Shown here: one piece after another, positions 12,327 to 24,884 of the stretch
Layout: every line of letters starts with the position of its first letter
Position numbering within the stretch: position 1 is the stretch's first letter
Notes under the pieces: generated by a model
Databases searched by the model: none
Told to the model about the DNA's origin: nothing
The model's input: the letters and a program-made list of their open reading frames with translations, nothing else
Assembly: GCF_042186555.1 (NCBI RefSeq)
Contig: NC_133329.1
Location: forward strand, 76,958,557-77,022,556
Length of the DNA: 64,000 bases
Direction of reading: 5' to 3'
Origin: Aquarana catesbeiana
Taxonomy: Eukaryota; Chordata; Amphibia; Anura; Ranidae
Position numbers and translations under genes: made by a program

Positions 12327-12670
12327 CAAGCAAATCCTTTAATAAAATGTGATTAGGCTTGTTTTATAGAGAACATTTCCCGTTTCCTCACTCGCTATTG
12401 TAGAGAAGTCATAATTAAACCCCACACTCATTTATATTTTAACTCAGCAGCCACACCCCTCCCGGTGACTATACCTCTATTAAAATTTAATGATATTGAA
12501 AAATATTACGCGGGCGGCTTAAAAATAAAAACATTGCATAATTAACCGGCCCAGAGAGATAACGCGCACACCTCAGGTGGGGACACCGCTACTGGCAGAA
12601 AAGAAAGACTCCTTTTAAAGTGGACCCGTCAATGAAATTACAATAGCACCTCAGCATTAGGATACATGGT
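12327..12670. other. AT-rich spacer between solo LTR and 61-bp array
   Basis: The sequence is AT-rich with no recognised ends or genes. It reads like single-copy DNA (for example AGAGAACATTTCCCGTTTCC, ATTACGCGGGCGGC). Confidence 0.4.
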
Positions 12671-13505
12671 GGGAACCCCTCAAAAAGGGCACAGCAGGTG
12701 TACAGATCCATAAACACGGCACAGGGATGTTGGGAACTCCTCATAATGGGCACAGCAGGTGTACAGACCCGGGAACTCAGCACAGGGATGGTGGGAACCC
12801 TCCATAATGGGCACAGCAGGTGTACAGACCCAGGACCTCAGCACAAGGATGGTGGGAACTCCTCATAATGGGCACAGCAGGTGTACAGACCCAGGAACTC
12901 AGCACAAGGATGGTGGGAACTTCTCATAATGGGCACAGCAGGTGTGCAGACCCAGGAACTCAGCACAAGGATGTTGGGAACTCCTCATAATGGGCACAGC
13001 AGGTGTACAGACCTATGAATTCAGCACAGGGATGGTGGGAACTCCTCATAATGGGCACAGCAGGTGTTCAGCCCAGGGAACTCAGCACAGGGATGGTGGA
13101 AACCCTCATAATGAGCAGAGCAGGTGTCCAGACCCGGGTACTCAGCACGGGGATGGTGGGAACCTCTTCATTATGAGCACAGCAGGTGTACAGACCCGGG
13201 AACTCAGCACAGGGATGGTGGGAGCTCCTCGTAATGAGCTTAGCAGGTGTACAGACCTGGGAACTCAGCACAGGGGTGGTGGGAACCCCTCATAATGAGC
13301 ACAGCAGGTGTATAGAACAAGAAACCCAGCACAGGGATGGTGGTAGCTCCTCATAATGAGCACAGCAGATGTCCACACCAGGGAACACAGCACAGGGATG
13401 GTGGGAACCCCTCATAATGGGCACAGCGGGTGTATAGACCCAGGAACTCAGCACATACATGGTGGAAACCCCTAATAATGGGCACAGCAGGTGTACAGAC
13501 CCAGT
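12671..13505 (-). repeat. 61-bp minisatellite, locus 1 (inverted relative to loci 2 and 3)
   Basis: About 14 copies of a unit of about 61 bp read AATGGGCACAGCAGGTGTAC, AGACCCAGGAACTCAGCACA, GGGATGGTGGGAACCCCTCAT. This is the reverse complement of the arrays at 54594-55210 and 60143-61102. Open frames over it are artefacts. Confidence 0.93.
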
Positions 13506-14060
13506 TTAAATCTCCAGAATCTACCAAGTTCAGAAACATCAACACACGTGTTCAGGAACAGTGCTGCTCTTGTTTCAGCGGTACTTTCCTAAGGTGTTCA
13601 GCCATAGGCGTTATCACCACACTGAACGCACACACCATTTGATCTGCGGTTTTGAAGCATAGGCATGTTAGTGGACCTAGAGGCTTCATTTAAATCTATT
13701 GGGATAGAGTGTTATAATATGCTTTTCAACCGGGTTGTGCTCGATATGTATCGGTCCCTCAACATGCCTCCATCCATCAAAAAAAACCACATGACCTTAA
13801 TGGGAGCGCTATTTACAGCCCCCCCCCCCCCAAAGATGCTGCTTGCAGAATGTTTTCTAACGTCCACAAGGGCACGGCTCCAGTGTGAAAAGAAACACTG
13901 GAATGAATGGGAGGTGCTTTTCAGAGACTATTTCTAGCGCTAAAGGACCTGAAAACCGCCTCAGTGTGAAAGTTGCCTTACCTCCTTAAACAAAGATTGC
14001 TGAGTGCCCCTCATCAGAAGGGACGTTGGTCATCTTCAGCTATGAAGATTTCTTGACTGT
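13506..14060. other. Spacer with a decayed CACACTG-type fold-back
   Basis: AAAACCGCCTCAGTGTGAAAGTTG near 13952 matches, inverted, the CTTTCACACTGAGGCAG words of the element at 51836-52195, so part of this stretch is a related fragment. A C-run is at about 13819. The 90-aa open frame at 13665-13937 has no recognised domain and crosses the C-run. Confidence 0.45.
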
Positions 14061-14065
14061 TGGAT

Positions 14066-15025
14066 TGCCCCCTCCCATTCATTTGGCTGTCCGATTGCCC
14101 CATCCATCCATTTGGCTGTTGAAATGCCTCGTCCATTCATTTGGCTGTCGGATCGCCTCCCTCCACCCAACCATTTGGCTATTGGATCGCCCCCGCTGAT
14201 CTATTTGGCTGTCGGATCGCCCCCACCCATCTATTTGGCTGTTGGATCGCCCCCACCCATTCATTTGGCTGCCGGATCTCCCCCATTCATCCATTTGGCT
14301 ATCGGATCGTCCCCGCCCATCCATTTGGCTGTTGGATCGCCCCGCCCATCCATCTTTCTGTCGGATCGCTCCGTTCATCTATTTGGCTTTCTGATCGCCC
14401 CCACCCATTCGTTTGGCTGTAGGATAGCCCCCCCATTCATCCATTTGGCTTTTGGATGTCCCCGCCTATCCATTTGGCTGTCGGATTGCCCCGTTCATCT
14501 ATTTGGCTGTGGGATCGCCCCCACCCATTCATTTGGCTGTTGTATCGCCCCCATTCATCCATTTGGCTATCGGATCGCCCCCACCCATTCATTTGGCTGT
14601 TGGATCGCCCCCGCCCATCCATCTTTCTGTCGGATCGCCCCATTCATCTATTTGGCTTTCGGATCGCCCCCATTCATCCATTTGGCTTTTGGATCGCCTC
14701 GCCCATTTATTTGGCTACCGGATCGTCCCCGCCTATCCATTTAGCTGTCGGTTTATCGGTTCTGTCGGATCGCTCCCACCCATTCGTTTGGCTGTTGGAT
14801 CGCCCCGTTCATCTATTTGGCTGTCGGATCGCTCCCGCCCATTCGTTTGGCTGTCGGATTGCCCCGTTCATCCATTTGGCTGTCGGATCGCCCCGTTCAT
14901 CTATTTGGCTGTTGGATCGCTCCCGCCCATTCTATTGGCTGTCGGATAGCCCACCCATTCATCCATTTGGCTGTCGGATCGCCTTGCCCATCCACTTGGC
15001 TGTTGGATCACCCCTGCCCATCCAG
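14066..15025. repeat. 30-bp minisatellite (CATTTGGCTGTCGGATCGCC unit)
   Basis: Roughly 32 copies of a 30-bp unit, CATTTGGCTGTCGGATCGCC plus CCCACCCATT. Thirty is divisible by three, so open frames of 90-213 codons exist in several phases on both strands. They encode only the repeat and are not treated as genes. Confidence 0.95.
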
Positions 15026-15029
15026 CCGC

Positions 15030-15980
15030 CATCTTGTCATTCCTATAACTCATTTTCTTCAATGCATTCTTTTGTCCTGCTAACAGGTTCTCTTTAGCAG
15101 AACACAAATCAATGTTTCACGCACGGTTTACGTTTCCTAGAATAGCAGCGTGCTGCTCCCCCTCTCCCCATGCCACTTTAATTCGTTGTGCTGGCTCCTG
15201 AAACATATTTTTAATTTCAATTCCCTGTCTCGCCAAAATCCCACCTGGGACCGCCAGGAGGTCATAATGACCCCAGCATCATCTGCTCTCGTGCTGTGCA
15301 GACACCTTTTAAAAGCCTTTGCTTTGTAGCTGTCTGTCTCCCGATCTTCCCTGCTCGATTATTTAAGAGTCTGGTCAGGTTTCTCTGGTGTAAGGTGATG
15401 GGAGGGGGGAAATGAGCGCGCATCCCAAAATAGCAACAAACTCACACGGCACGCTTTCCCGCTCTGCCTGCCTCTCCCCTCCCTCCCGTATTGTTATTGC
15501 CATCCAGTATGCAGCCATGTTCACAGAGAACCAAACAGAAGCAGAGGACTCTGGGAAGATGGTGACTCCATCATCGCACAGGACTGTTTGGGCAGGGACC
15601 AGATTGATGTCAGTGTTCCAGCCATGACAGGCCTCATTTACACATAGGATGGTAAAAACAGGTGGCTGATCCACATTATTATGCCCCTGACTGATTATTT
15701 ACAGCAGACATGACGGGCGTTCGCATTCCTACACATTGCTGCAGTGCAGGCTGACCAAGGGTATCCATTGAAGTCCGTAAGACTGCACAGCAACCGCGTG
15801 TCAAATGCTTGGCATATAGTTGCTGCATGCATCCCCCTTTGGTTCAGAAAAATAGGAAGCATTCAGGAAGTAGCAGTATCATCTTCAGAGGGCCTGTAAA
15901 CCATCTCAAAGCCACCGATGAAAGGTGATCCATTGCAGCACACTTTTCAGAGGTGGTTAAGACCACTTTGTGAATGAGGC
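15030..15980. other. Unique-looking island, no gene recognised
   Basis: No repeats are visible between about 15110 and 15720. The sequence has a CTTTTAAAAGCCTTTGCTTTG block and pyrimidine-rich stretches and resembles single-copy non-coding DNA. The short open frames have no known motif. A conserved enhancer is possible but cannot be judged without comparison. Confidence 0.35.
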
Positions 15981-15982
15981 CT

Positions 15983-17301
15983 AAAGCCTCATACACACGA
16001 TTGGCTTTTCCGCAGACAAAACCTCAGACTTTTGTCTGAAGACGTGTGCCTGGATTTTGTCTTGCATACAAACAGCAAGGTATTGTCGGCCAACAAACAC
16101 GAACGTAGTGACGTACTACGTGTTTTTTCAGCTCTTTAGCGCCACCCTTTGGCCTCCTTCTGCTAATTTCGTGTTAGTAGAAGTTTGAGTGTTGATTCGC
16201 GCTTTTCATTCCACGCTTTTCAGTTCACGCTTTTCAGTTCATTTCTGAACGGCCATTCGTCAACCAGCCACGTTGCAGGAGGGGGGACGAGATAAAGTGT
16301 TATTTATTATTGGCCTTGGAGTTATTGCTTTGACCCAAGTCCAGTCCAGGAACAGGAGGAGGAGGATTTCTTGGACTAAAAATTGGTTGCTTTATTAATG
16401 GTGACCAATTCTGTCATATGCCTTTGCTGCGGGAGTTCCAGGAGATTAATCCATATGATTTTTGGAAATACCTCCGGATGACGGACCCCTGCTTTCACCA
16501 ACTCTTGGCATTGCTGACCCCCTATATTAAGAAGCGGGACAGATGCATGAGGCTTTTATTTTTATTTTTTTGGTTGAATAATAATGATTTGATTTGTATA
16601 ATTTCGATATTTTGGATGCATAGAGTGCACTTTTTGGTTAAGTTCTATTGGTTTTCTTTTTTTAATGCACAATAAAAAAAATTGTATAGAATGATACTTG
16701 GCTATGTGTTTTACTTCAAATGACAGTTTGGGAGTAGGCAGTTACATTTAAAAAAATACAATGTAAAATTGACAAGGGACACCAATATAGTTTTATCTTT
16801 GTTCTTAAAAACTACGGGATAATGGTGTTGTGGTAACTTGCCCAAAAAGAACAAAAAAACAAAAAAAAAACATAATAATAATATTCTTGATATCACTAGA
16901 AAAAAAAGCCTTAGTGAAGCTGCTTTGCTGGTGATACTGATGGAGTTATTGCAAACAAATTTTCAATTATCCCATTAAAGAAGAAGAGAATTGTGCGCTG
17001 CATTGGAGATTTCATAGTTTGCCACGTCACGAATGTTAATTCTCCATTATGAACGCTAGTTTACAAGACCGACCGCTTCTGGCTCGTCCTTGCATGTTTG
17101 TACTTTGGACTTTTGTCTGATGGACTTGTGTACAAAATCCGACAACAGAGATTTGTCTGCGGAAAATTCTAAAACCTGCAATCCAACATTTGTCAGTGGA
17201 AAATCCGACAACAATTGTCCGATGGAGTGTACACATGGTGGGATTTCGACTGTCATCACACAATTCCCGTAGGAAAATCCAATCGTGTGTACGCAGCTTT
17301 A
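15983..17301 (+). mobile_element. Harbinger element, internally deleted, with transposase relic
   Basis: The left end CTCATACACACGATTGGCTTTTCC and the right end GGAAAATCCAATCGTGTGTACGC are inverted repeats of the same type as the Harbinger MITEs here. Subterminal TTTTGTCTGA and TTTGTCTGCGGA words recur. The flanks are TAA (left) and TTA (right), not an exact direct pair, so the ends are slightly uncertain. The interior holds a fragment of transposase (16418-16570). It is the nearest thing in the window to an autonomous source of the MITEs. Confidence 0.72.
16418..16570 (+). pseudogene. N-terminal fragment of a Harbinger (HARBI1-like) transposase
   Basis: It opens MPLLREFQEINPYDFWKYLR and continues MTDPCFHQLLALLTPYIKKR. 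This matches the conserved pattern before the DDE nuclease in PIF/Harbinger proteins: a basic/acidic lead, FxKYxRM, then a leucine-rich FxxLLxxLxPYI motif. After about 45-50 residues the frame runs into T-rich sequence, and none of the catalytic D, D, E region is present. The C-terminal two thirds is deleted, so it is not functional. Family identity rests on this motif alone. Confidence 0.65.
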
Positions 17302-17944
17302 GACACAAAACTTTTGGATATAGTGGGGAAGTGTTGGAAGCTCTGGCAGATTTGTATTACTTGGTGTGGTAATGCTAGATATGACTTCTTTTCAGTTTTG
17401 CCAGGTAATTGGACTCCAAAATTTGGAGCTTAGTGGTGGTGGTATGTTGTGACCACATGTTGTTCCTCCGCTGCTCATCTTCTTTAGGTACCACCAGTCA
17501 GAATGTTTTGTTTCAAATGCTGCTTTATGCATTGACGTACCTCCTTAGACCCAGTCTAACCAGGTCACCTGTTGACTTGGCACCATCCTCAGGCAGCTTA
17601 AGTCTTTAATAAGACAAAGAAGTTGAATCCAATGCAAGTTTACTTCAGATGACTGCAGTACAATGGATGTTTTTTTCAATCTTTTGAAATGTAAGAAGAC
17701 AATTCCCAAGCTAATAACTAACAATGATTGAAGAAACATGGAAGAAATAGTAGGGGTCTAGCTAGGACTGATCTAACTAGCACTAAAAAGGAGAGAAGGA
17801 CATGGGGAGAAACCTTAATCACACCGTAAACAAGTTGTAGTGGCCCAAGACCTCCACTAGATGTCAGCATACTACAGAACAATAATAACCTGATGCAGTT
17901 CAATACAAAACATGAAAAAATACATGAAAGTGGGGTTTGTGTAA
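17302..17944. other. Spacer without recognised gene
   Basis: Balanced composition; no terminal repeats, arrays or protein motifs recognised. Confidence 0.4.
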
Positions 17945-18372
17945 CACTATATTGTTAAAAGTATTGGGACGCCTTCCTTTACATGCACATGAACTTTAAT
18001 GGCTTCCCAGTCTTAGTCCGTAGGGTTCAACTTTTCTGGGAAGGCTGTCCACAAGGTTTAGGAGTGTGTCTATGGGAATGTTTGACCATTCTTCCAGAAG
18101 AGTATTTGTGAGGTCAGGCACTGATGTTGGACGAGAAGGCCTGGCTCGCAGTCTCCACTCTAATTCATCCCAAAGGCTTTATCATGGGTTAAGGTCAGGA
18201 CTCTGTGCAGACCAGTCAAGTTCCTCCCCCCCCAAACTCGCTCATTCATGTCTTTATGGACCTTGCTTCGTGTACTGGTCCAAATCATTTGGTGGAGAGG
18301 GGATTATGGTGTGGGGTTGTTTTTCAGGGGTTGGGCTTGGCCCCTTAGTTCCAGTAAAGGGAACTCTTAAGC
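17945..18372 (-). mobile_element. Tc1/mariner-like fragment (GTATTGGGACGCC end)
   Basis: It begins at a Tc1-type end, AAAAGTATTGGGACGCCTTCC, and continues through CTTCTGGGAAGGCTGTCCAC, TTTGACCATTCTTCCAGAAG and GTCAGGCACTGATGTTGGAC. These are characteristic of a common vertebrate Tc1-like repeat whose transposase reads on the opposite strand. A jump occurs near 18280, where distant parts of the element are joined (ACTGGTCCAAATCATTTGGTGGAGAGGGG), indicating an internal deletion. It is cut near 18373 by another repeat. Confidence 0.7.
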
Positions 18373-18373
18373 A

Positions 18374-18475
18374 TAGCTCCCAACTTTCCCTGATTTCGAG
18401 GGACTGTCCCTGATTTGGAATAAAGTCCCTCTGTCCTTCTTTCAGTGTTGACAACCCCCGCCCCCACATAAAATG
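18374..18475 (+). repeat. Dispersed repeat B (CATAGCTCCCAACT family), copy 1
   Basis: CATAGCTCCCAACTTTCCCTGATTT, GGGACTGTCCCTGATTTGGA and CCTCTGTCC are shared with 25637-25920. Here only the start of the repeat is present. Confidence 0.75.
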
Positions 18476-18854
18476 TAAAGGGGAATGCCAGGAACTCTGA
18501 TTGATGTGGGGGGCACTCTGGTGACAAGAGACTACCTTCCGCAGAATGAATACACTAAGGTAAGGAGGGGGGGTTTACTAATAGGGGGGAACCCTTATAT
18601 CAGTGCCCCTTACATTATTTTTATTAACTCCCGCCTTACATCAGTAACCCCCTCCTCACATTGGCCTGGCAGTGCTGTCACTGACCTTCTCTCAGGTGCA
18701 CCGTGCAGGGCTCAGTCAGCTCCAACTTGGTGGCTTTGGATTTATCCTTTAGTCTCCTCTCCACAGTCCACACACATCTGACTCCTCCAGTGACTCCCAT
18801 CCCAGTGGCACTCCCACTCTTGACTCCTCTCCAGCCTCCCCCTCAGAGACTACA
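18476..18854. other. Spacer without recognised gene
   Basis: GC-rich and partly C/T-rich sequence. The 98-aa open frame at 18485-18781 shows no domain and crosses simple sequence. Confidence 0.4.
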
Positions 18855-19492
18855 GACATGATAAAAAACAAGAGATGGTCAGAAACTGCGGACATGGTAC
18901 AGGAGATGGTCAGAGGTTTTATACAGGAGGTGGTCAGAGACTGCATGGACATGATACAGGAGATGGTCAGAGACTGCAGACATGATACAGGAGATGGTCA
19001 GAGACTGAAGACATGATACAGGAGGATGTCAGAGGCTGCACGGACATGGTATAAGAGATGGTCAGAGACTGTGGACATGATACAAGAGATGGTCAGGGAC
19101 TGCAGACATGATACAGGAGATGGTCAGAGACTGCAGATATGATACAGGAGGATATCAGAGGCTGCGCAGACATGGTACAGGAGATGGTCAGAGACTGCAG
19201 ACATGATACAGGAGTTGGTCAGAGGCTGTGGACATGATACAGGAGGATGTCAGAGGCTGCGCGGACATGATACAGGAGATGGTCAGAGACTGCAGACATG
19301 ATACAGGAGGTTGTCGGAGGCTGCACGGACATGATACAGGAGATGGTCAGAGACTGCAGACATGATAGAAGAGATGATCAGAGACTGCAACATGATGCAG
19401 GAAATGGTCAGAGGCTGTGGACATGATACAGGAGTTGGTCAGAGGCTGTGGACATGAAACAGGAGATGGTCAGAGGCTGCACGGACAGGATA
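18855..19492. repeat. ~31-bp minisatellite (ATGATACAGGAGATGGTCAG unit)
   Basis: About 20 copies of ATGATACAGGAGATGGTCAG followed by AGACTGCAGAC, with variants (GAGGATGTCAGAGGCTGCAC). Confidence 0.92.
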
Positions 19493-20220
19493 GTGTCCTC
19501 CTCACCCTCTCACCGTAGTTTCCTTCTCTGTCTCCCTTTATATTACCTCTCCATATCAGTGTCCTCCTCGGGTGCCCCTTTCACCTCTCCACATCAGTAT
19601 CCTACTGTGCCCCTTTCACCTCTCCAGTCCACAGGCACATCAGTGTCCTCCTCCTGTGCCCCTTTCACCTCTCCACAGGCACATCAGTGTCCTCCTCTGC
19701 CGGCTTCACCCCCCCCCCCAGTAATGTCCTCCTCTGCCAATTTTTTACTATCCCCTCATGAGTGTCACTGTTCTCACTGCTCTTCGGATCCTCCTCTGCT
19801 GTAGCGACTGGCAAGAAGCCGCTGCGGCACCGCCGAAAACGAGTGCCTTCTGTTCAAAAATAGTGTTACTGTTCATGCACCGCCTGGCTGAGTGTGTACG
19901 AGCTTTCCCGAGCACAGTAGGCTCTGGAACAGCGCATGCGCAGCTGCATGGTCGGCCCGCAGCCGCTGCTCCGTTCGCACATAGTGTCAGAGGTGCAGCG
20001 GTCGTGAAGGACTGTGTCCCAACTCCCAAATAAATAGAAGCAAGCAAATATTCATTGATGGGCACTGGTAGGCTGCATTGATGGGCGCTGACAAGGTTGC
20101 ATTTGATGGGCGCTGGTGAGGCTGCATTTGATGGGCGCTGGTGAGGCTGCATTTGATTGGCGCTTCATTAAAATTAGGTTTCGCCTAGGGTGTCAAAAAT
20201 CCTTGCACCAGCCCTGGTTG
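19493..20220. other. C/T-rich repeats and hAT-like remnant
   Basis: At 19500-19760 there are imperfect copies of TCAGTGTCCTCCTC...CCCCTTTCACCTCTCCAC. At 20050-20160 three copies of GATGGGCGCTGGTGAGGCTG resemble the 24-bp array in the 2.5-4.2 kb hAT element. They are followed by TTTCGCCTAGGGTGTCAAAA and CTTGCACCAGCCCTG, reminiscent of the GCCTAGGGCAGCAC end of that element. This suggests a decayed hAT relative, but no target duplication was found. Confidence 0.5.
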
Positions 20221-21330
20221 CCAGAGCTTGACTGAAGAGGAAGCCAGAGATCATGCTTAAGCATGGATAGGGTAGAAGTAGAAATTTTTAATTTTTTTTT
20301 TAGGGGGAGGGGGGCAAAATTTAACTGGGGTTCCACTTTAACTAGTATTTTATTTATAGAGGTCTATACTTTGATCCTCAAAAAGGGACCACTGAGAAAG
20401 AATGAGGGATAGAGGGATTCAGTTCTAAAAGTGGGATAGTGATTCCAGCTAAGGGACAGTATGAGGAGCACCTTCTGCAGAGAGTCCTGTAACTGCGGTG
20501 TAGTTCACAACTTTATTAGTATTCACAGAATTCTTCTATTTTATTAGAAATTTTTAAGAATTTGCAGCTTTTTTATAGTTTTCTGTGACCCCTACTGGTG
20601 AGATTTACCCTACTTGTCCTGGTCACCATTGGCCCTGGGACAGAAGGTGAAAAACTCAGATTTTTCGTATACAGAAGGGAAATCATCCAATGGATAGACC
20701 TGCTCTGATAGCAACTATGGGGGGATTTCTTCTCACTTTCTCTTGTGTCTCAGAGACAGGAAGTGAGGGTAAATCTGTCCAATGTGACAAAAAAATTGCA
20801 TTCAGATGTACTTCAGGAAAGATAAAAGACCGTAGTTAAGGATTCCAGGAGATCATTGCCCGATGATCCTGACAGTTTTCCTTGGATACCACCCCTTCCT
20901 GTTTCTAACTGACCACACTAGACTTGGAATTAGATCTGTCCTTGCCCGATCTGTTTGTGTCCCTCCTTCCTACTGGAGCTACAAAGCACCATGCCATGCC
21001 AGCCCTCGGTGTTCATGTAGTCTTGGAGTCATGCCCCCCAGCCAAGCTGTTATAGGCAGGAAGTGTCAGTGGATGTCAATCATCCTTGGATCCCGCCTAC
21101 AGCCTGAGGACAATACAAGGGTCTCCATGGAGCAATGAAACCTCTGAGACCTGGGACATCTGGGGACCTTCTGTTCTTCTGAGTCATTGACCCGGGACAA
21201 GAGTACAGATAATAAAAAACAGAGAAAAGTCAGAAGAACTGTCTCTTTCCGGTCACTGACTCAACATGGACTGAGGCCAAAGCATCACTATAACAGCCAG
21301 GCAACTAGCATTTTTCTCTCTTTCTCATAA
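20221..21330. other. Spacer with a probable inverted fragment of repeat B
   Basis: The stretch 20345-20463, read on the minus strand, begins ACTGTCCCTTAGCTGG and contains TCCCTCATTCTTTCTC and ATAGACCTCTATA. It resembles repeat B loosely. The remainder, including a 91-aa open frame at 20863-21138, has no recognised domain. Confidence 0.35.
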
Positions 21331-21334
21331 TTAT

Positions 21335-22440
<1,106 letters not shown>

Positions 22441-22449
22441 CTATATCAT

Positions 22450-22536
22450 AACAGTATATATATATATCTGATCCCTGTGCCTCCTCCTGGTATGAGGGGA
22501 GATGTACATCCAGGGAAGGATCTCTCTCTGTATACA

Positions 22537-22580
<44 letters not shown>
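22450..22580. repeat. (TA)n microsatellites in a duplicated context
   Basis: ATATATATATCTGAT at 22456-22470 and a longer TA tract at 22540-22578 are each followed or preceded by copies of GATGTACATCCAGGGAAGGAT, so a segment of about 90 bp is duplicated. Confidence 0.85.
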
Positions 22581-22589
22581 GATGTACAT

Positions 22590-23505
22590 CCAGGGAAGAT
22601 GGAGTCGTTATCTGGGGACGGCCTCCTCATTGGATGTACACAGCGCTCCGTCCAACTGCAGTGCGGATGATTCAGACCCCTGCTGTCACCCAGGCAACCA
22701 CTGTCGCCTAGCGATGGCTGTCTCCCCCAGTAACAACGGTCTCCTGGCAACGGGATATTTCCCTGGTTCCCAGGGATGGAGAAGGAGAGAGGGAGGGAGG
22801 GGGGGGGAGCGGAGTCTGTGTCTATTTTTAGCCGTTCTCTCAGCGATAAATAAAATGGGTGTCTATATAAAATATACAGGTCACCAGCGGGAACAATTTG
22901 CCGTGTTTAACCCTCCGCGTGCCCAGGGACGGTGACAGCACTCCGGCTCGCAGGTTTCCCCTGTAATGATGCTAATCATGTTTCTATTTTCATACCCGGC
23001 TCCTCGACGTGCCATCAAATAAACATAAAATCGGATCCCCCTTTCTGCATGTTGGACGCGGTCCATGTGATTTCCTTCCGAGCGGGCGAGCTCGGCGCAC
23101 GACGTGACGGGAATGAGATGGGTTAAATATTTAGAATGAATCCACAGGGGGTGGAGGAGGGGAATTATAGAAAAGGGGCTTATTCTGCGAGGCATAGATA
23201 ATGGCGTTAATAGATCTGTGAAATGATGAATTCTGATTGGCTGCCCAGGATTATGACCAGTGGTGCTTTGACTTATTGTATGAACCATGTTTTCTGACCG
23301 TTATGATGATGTCGCAGCGGTTCCCTGTGATTGGACAAGGAACTGACGGACCGGATAAAAAATCCAATCCAGTCTCCATTGTTCCCTTTAATGGGCCAAC
23401 CCTGCCCCCTCCACTGGCATAAACGTAGACGGTCGGCTCTCGCATATACAGCGCCAATCATACGCTTTTTGCCTCATACCTCTGTGTTTTTCCATCTTCT
23501 CCCTC
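22590..23505. other. Unique island, candidate conserved non-coding DNA
   Basis: No repeat family is recognised from about 22860 to 23500. It contains AT-rich blocks with TAAT cores in a GC-balanced context (CCCCTGTAATGATGCTAATC, ATCAAATAAACATAAAATCG, GGGTTAAATATTTAGAATG) and CpG-containing stretches (GAGCGGGCGAGCTCGGCGCA). No splice-bounded coding frame was convincing. Conservation is an inference that needs alignment. Confidence 0.35.
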
Positions 23506-24310
23506 AACCAGTGCCAGGACAAGGTCATCTAGAGCCTGGGGCAAAAACACAATTTTGCCCCCCTAAGTATAAGTTCCCCCTCACCCCAGTACAAATAAAC
23601 CCCCTGCTGAAATCCCCCTTGCCAGCACAAATCACTCATTTCACATATGCTCCCAGCACAAATTACCCCCCCCCCCCCCCCAAAAAAAAAAATCCCCCCT
23701 TCCTAGCACAAATCCTCTACCCCCCAAATTTCCCCTCCAAGCATAAATGCCCCCCAAACATTTCTACTAGCACAAACCTCCCCCTCTCAAAACAAATGTC
23801 CCCTCCTAGCACACATCCCCTCCCCCCCATCATATTACCTTTTCTAACACAAACCCCCCAAATCCCCCCCAGCACAAATTCCACTCCCCCAATCCTCCAT
23901 CCTAGCACAAATCCCCTTCCCCAAATTTCCCCTCCTAGCACAAATGCCCCCCCCCCAAACATTACTACTAGCACAAACCCCCCTCTCAAAAAAATGTCCC
24001 CTCCTAGCACAACCCCCCCCCCACCTTATTACCTTCTCTAGCACAAACCCCCCAAATCCCCCCTCCTAGCACAAATCCTCTTCCCCACTCCTCCTCTCAA
24101 CACAAATCCCCCCCCCCCTCCCCAAATCACCACTCCTAGCACACCTCCCCAAATGTTCCCTCTTAGAACAATTCTTACCCCTGCCGCCCCCCAAATCCCA
24201 CCCCCCAACACAAATCCCCTCCCCCAAATCTCCTTGTGGTGGTGCCCCCCACACCTCTCCTATTACCACATTGCCCAGGGCAGCCGTCCCTCCTGACCAC
24301 CCCTTGCCTC
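23506..24310. repeat. C-rich minisatellite (CCCCTCCTAGCACAAAT unit) within a decayed element
   Basis: Degenerate copies of CCCCTCCTAGCACAAATCC run from about 23570 to 24240. Flanking words CCTGGGGCAAAAACACAATTTTGCCCCCC and CATTGCCCAGGGCAGCCGTCCC suggest the array grew inside an older hAT-like repeat. The 236-aa open frame at 23331-24041 is an artefact of stop-free low-complexity sequence. Confidence 0.8.
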
Positions 24311-24880
24311 AGACCTGCCCTCAAATTTTGTTTTCATAAAATAACAAGGCCTTCCATGCTATATCTATTCATGGAAGGATCAATCCAGCACGGTGTTAAA
24401 GTGGACCTGTTTTAAAAAACGACACCGCCTATGGATAAATAAGGGGCGTGGTCAGTGCTGCCAAATGACATTCTTATTTTGAGTAAGAAAAAAAACAAAA
24501 GAAAAAAAAAACAAAAACATTTTTTGGCCAAAAAACTTCAAGAAAAACCAAAATGCTCCGGATCTCCATCATGATGTAATGTGGGGCTTAGATAGCATTG
24601 TGGGCATATAACATTAGAGAATACAGGTCCTGTTTGATAAATGCTTGGGGTGATCGCTTTCACGAAATACATATCTAAAACATTTTTTTTACAAAGCTGG
24701 AGCTCTGCCATAAGTGGATGGGGGCAAGTTGATTTACATGCTGGGCAACATGAACATTTGACAAGGGCCCTCCCCCATCACTTCTCTCAATGCAATGTGC
24801 ACACAACTGGTGGTCGCAGAGACGCCTGCACTGTGTGAAAGCCAACTAGGAGACCATACCTGCCAATAGGATGGTCCCAA
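24311..24880. other. Spacer without recognised gene
   Basis: A-rich runs at 24485-24550; otherwise unremarkable sequence. Confidence 0.4.
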
Positions 24881-24884
24881 ATCC

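Noticed and set aside
12671..13505. Regularly spaced repeats resembling a CRISPR array
   Set aside because: The repeats are contiguous 61-bp minisatellite units with no unique spacers, in a vertebrate-type genome.
13665..13937. 90-codon plus-strand frame as a host exon
   Set aside because: It crosses a C-run and a decayed CACACTG-type repeat and shows no recognisable motif.
14112..15097. 210- and 213-codon frames rich in Pro, Ile and His
   Set aside because: They come from the 30-bp minisatellite read in several phases on both strands.
23331..24041. 236-codon Pro/Asn-rich frame
   Set aside because: It is the translation of a C-rich degenerate array; the low complexity explains the absence of stops.
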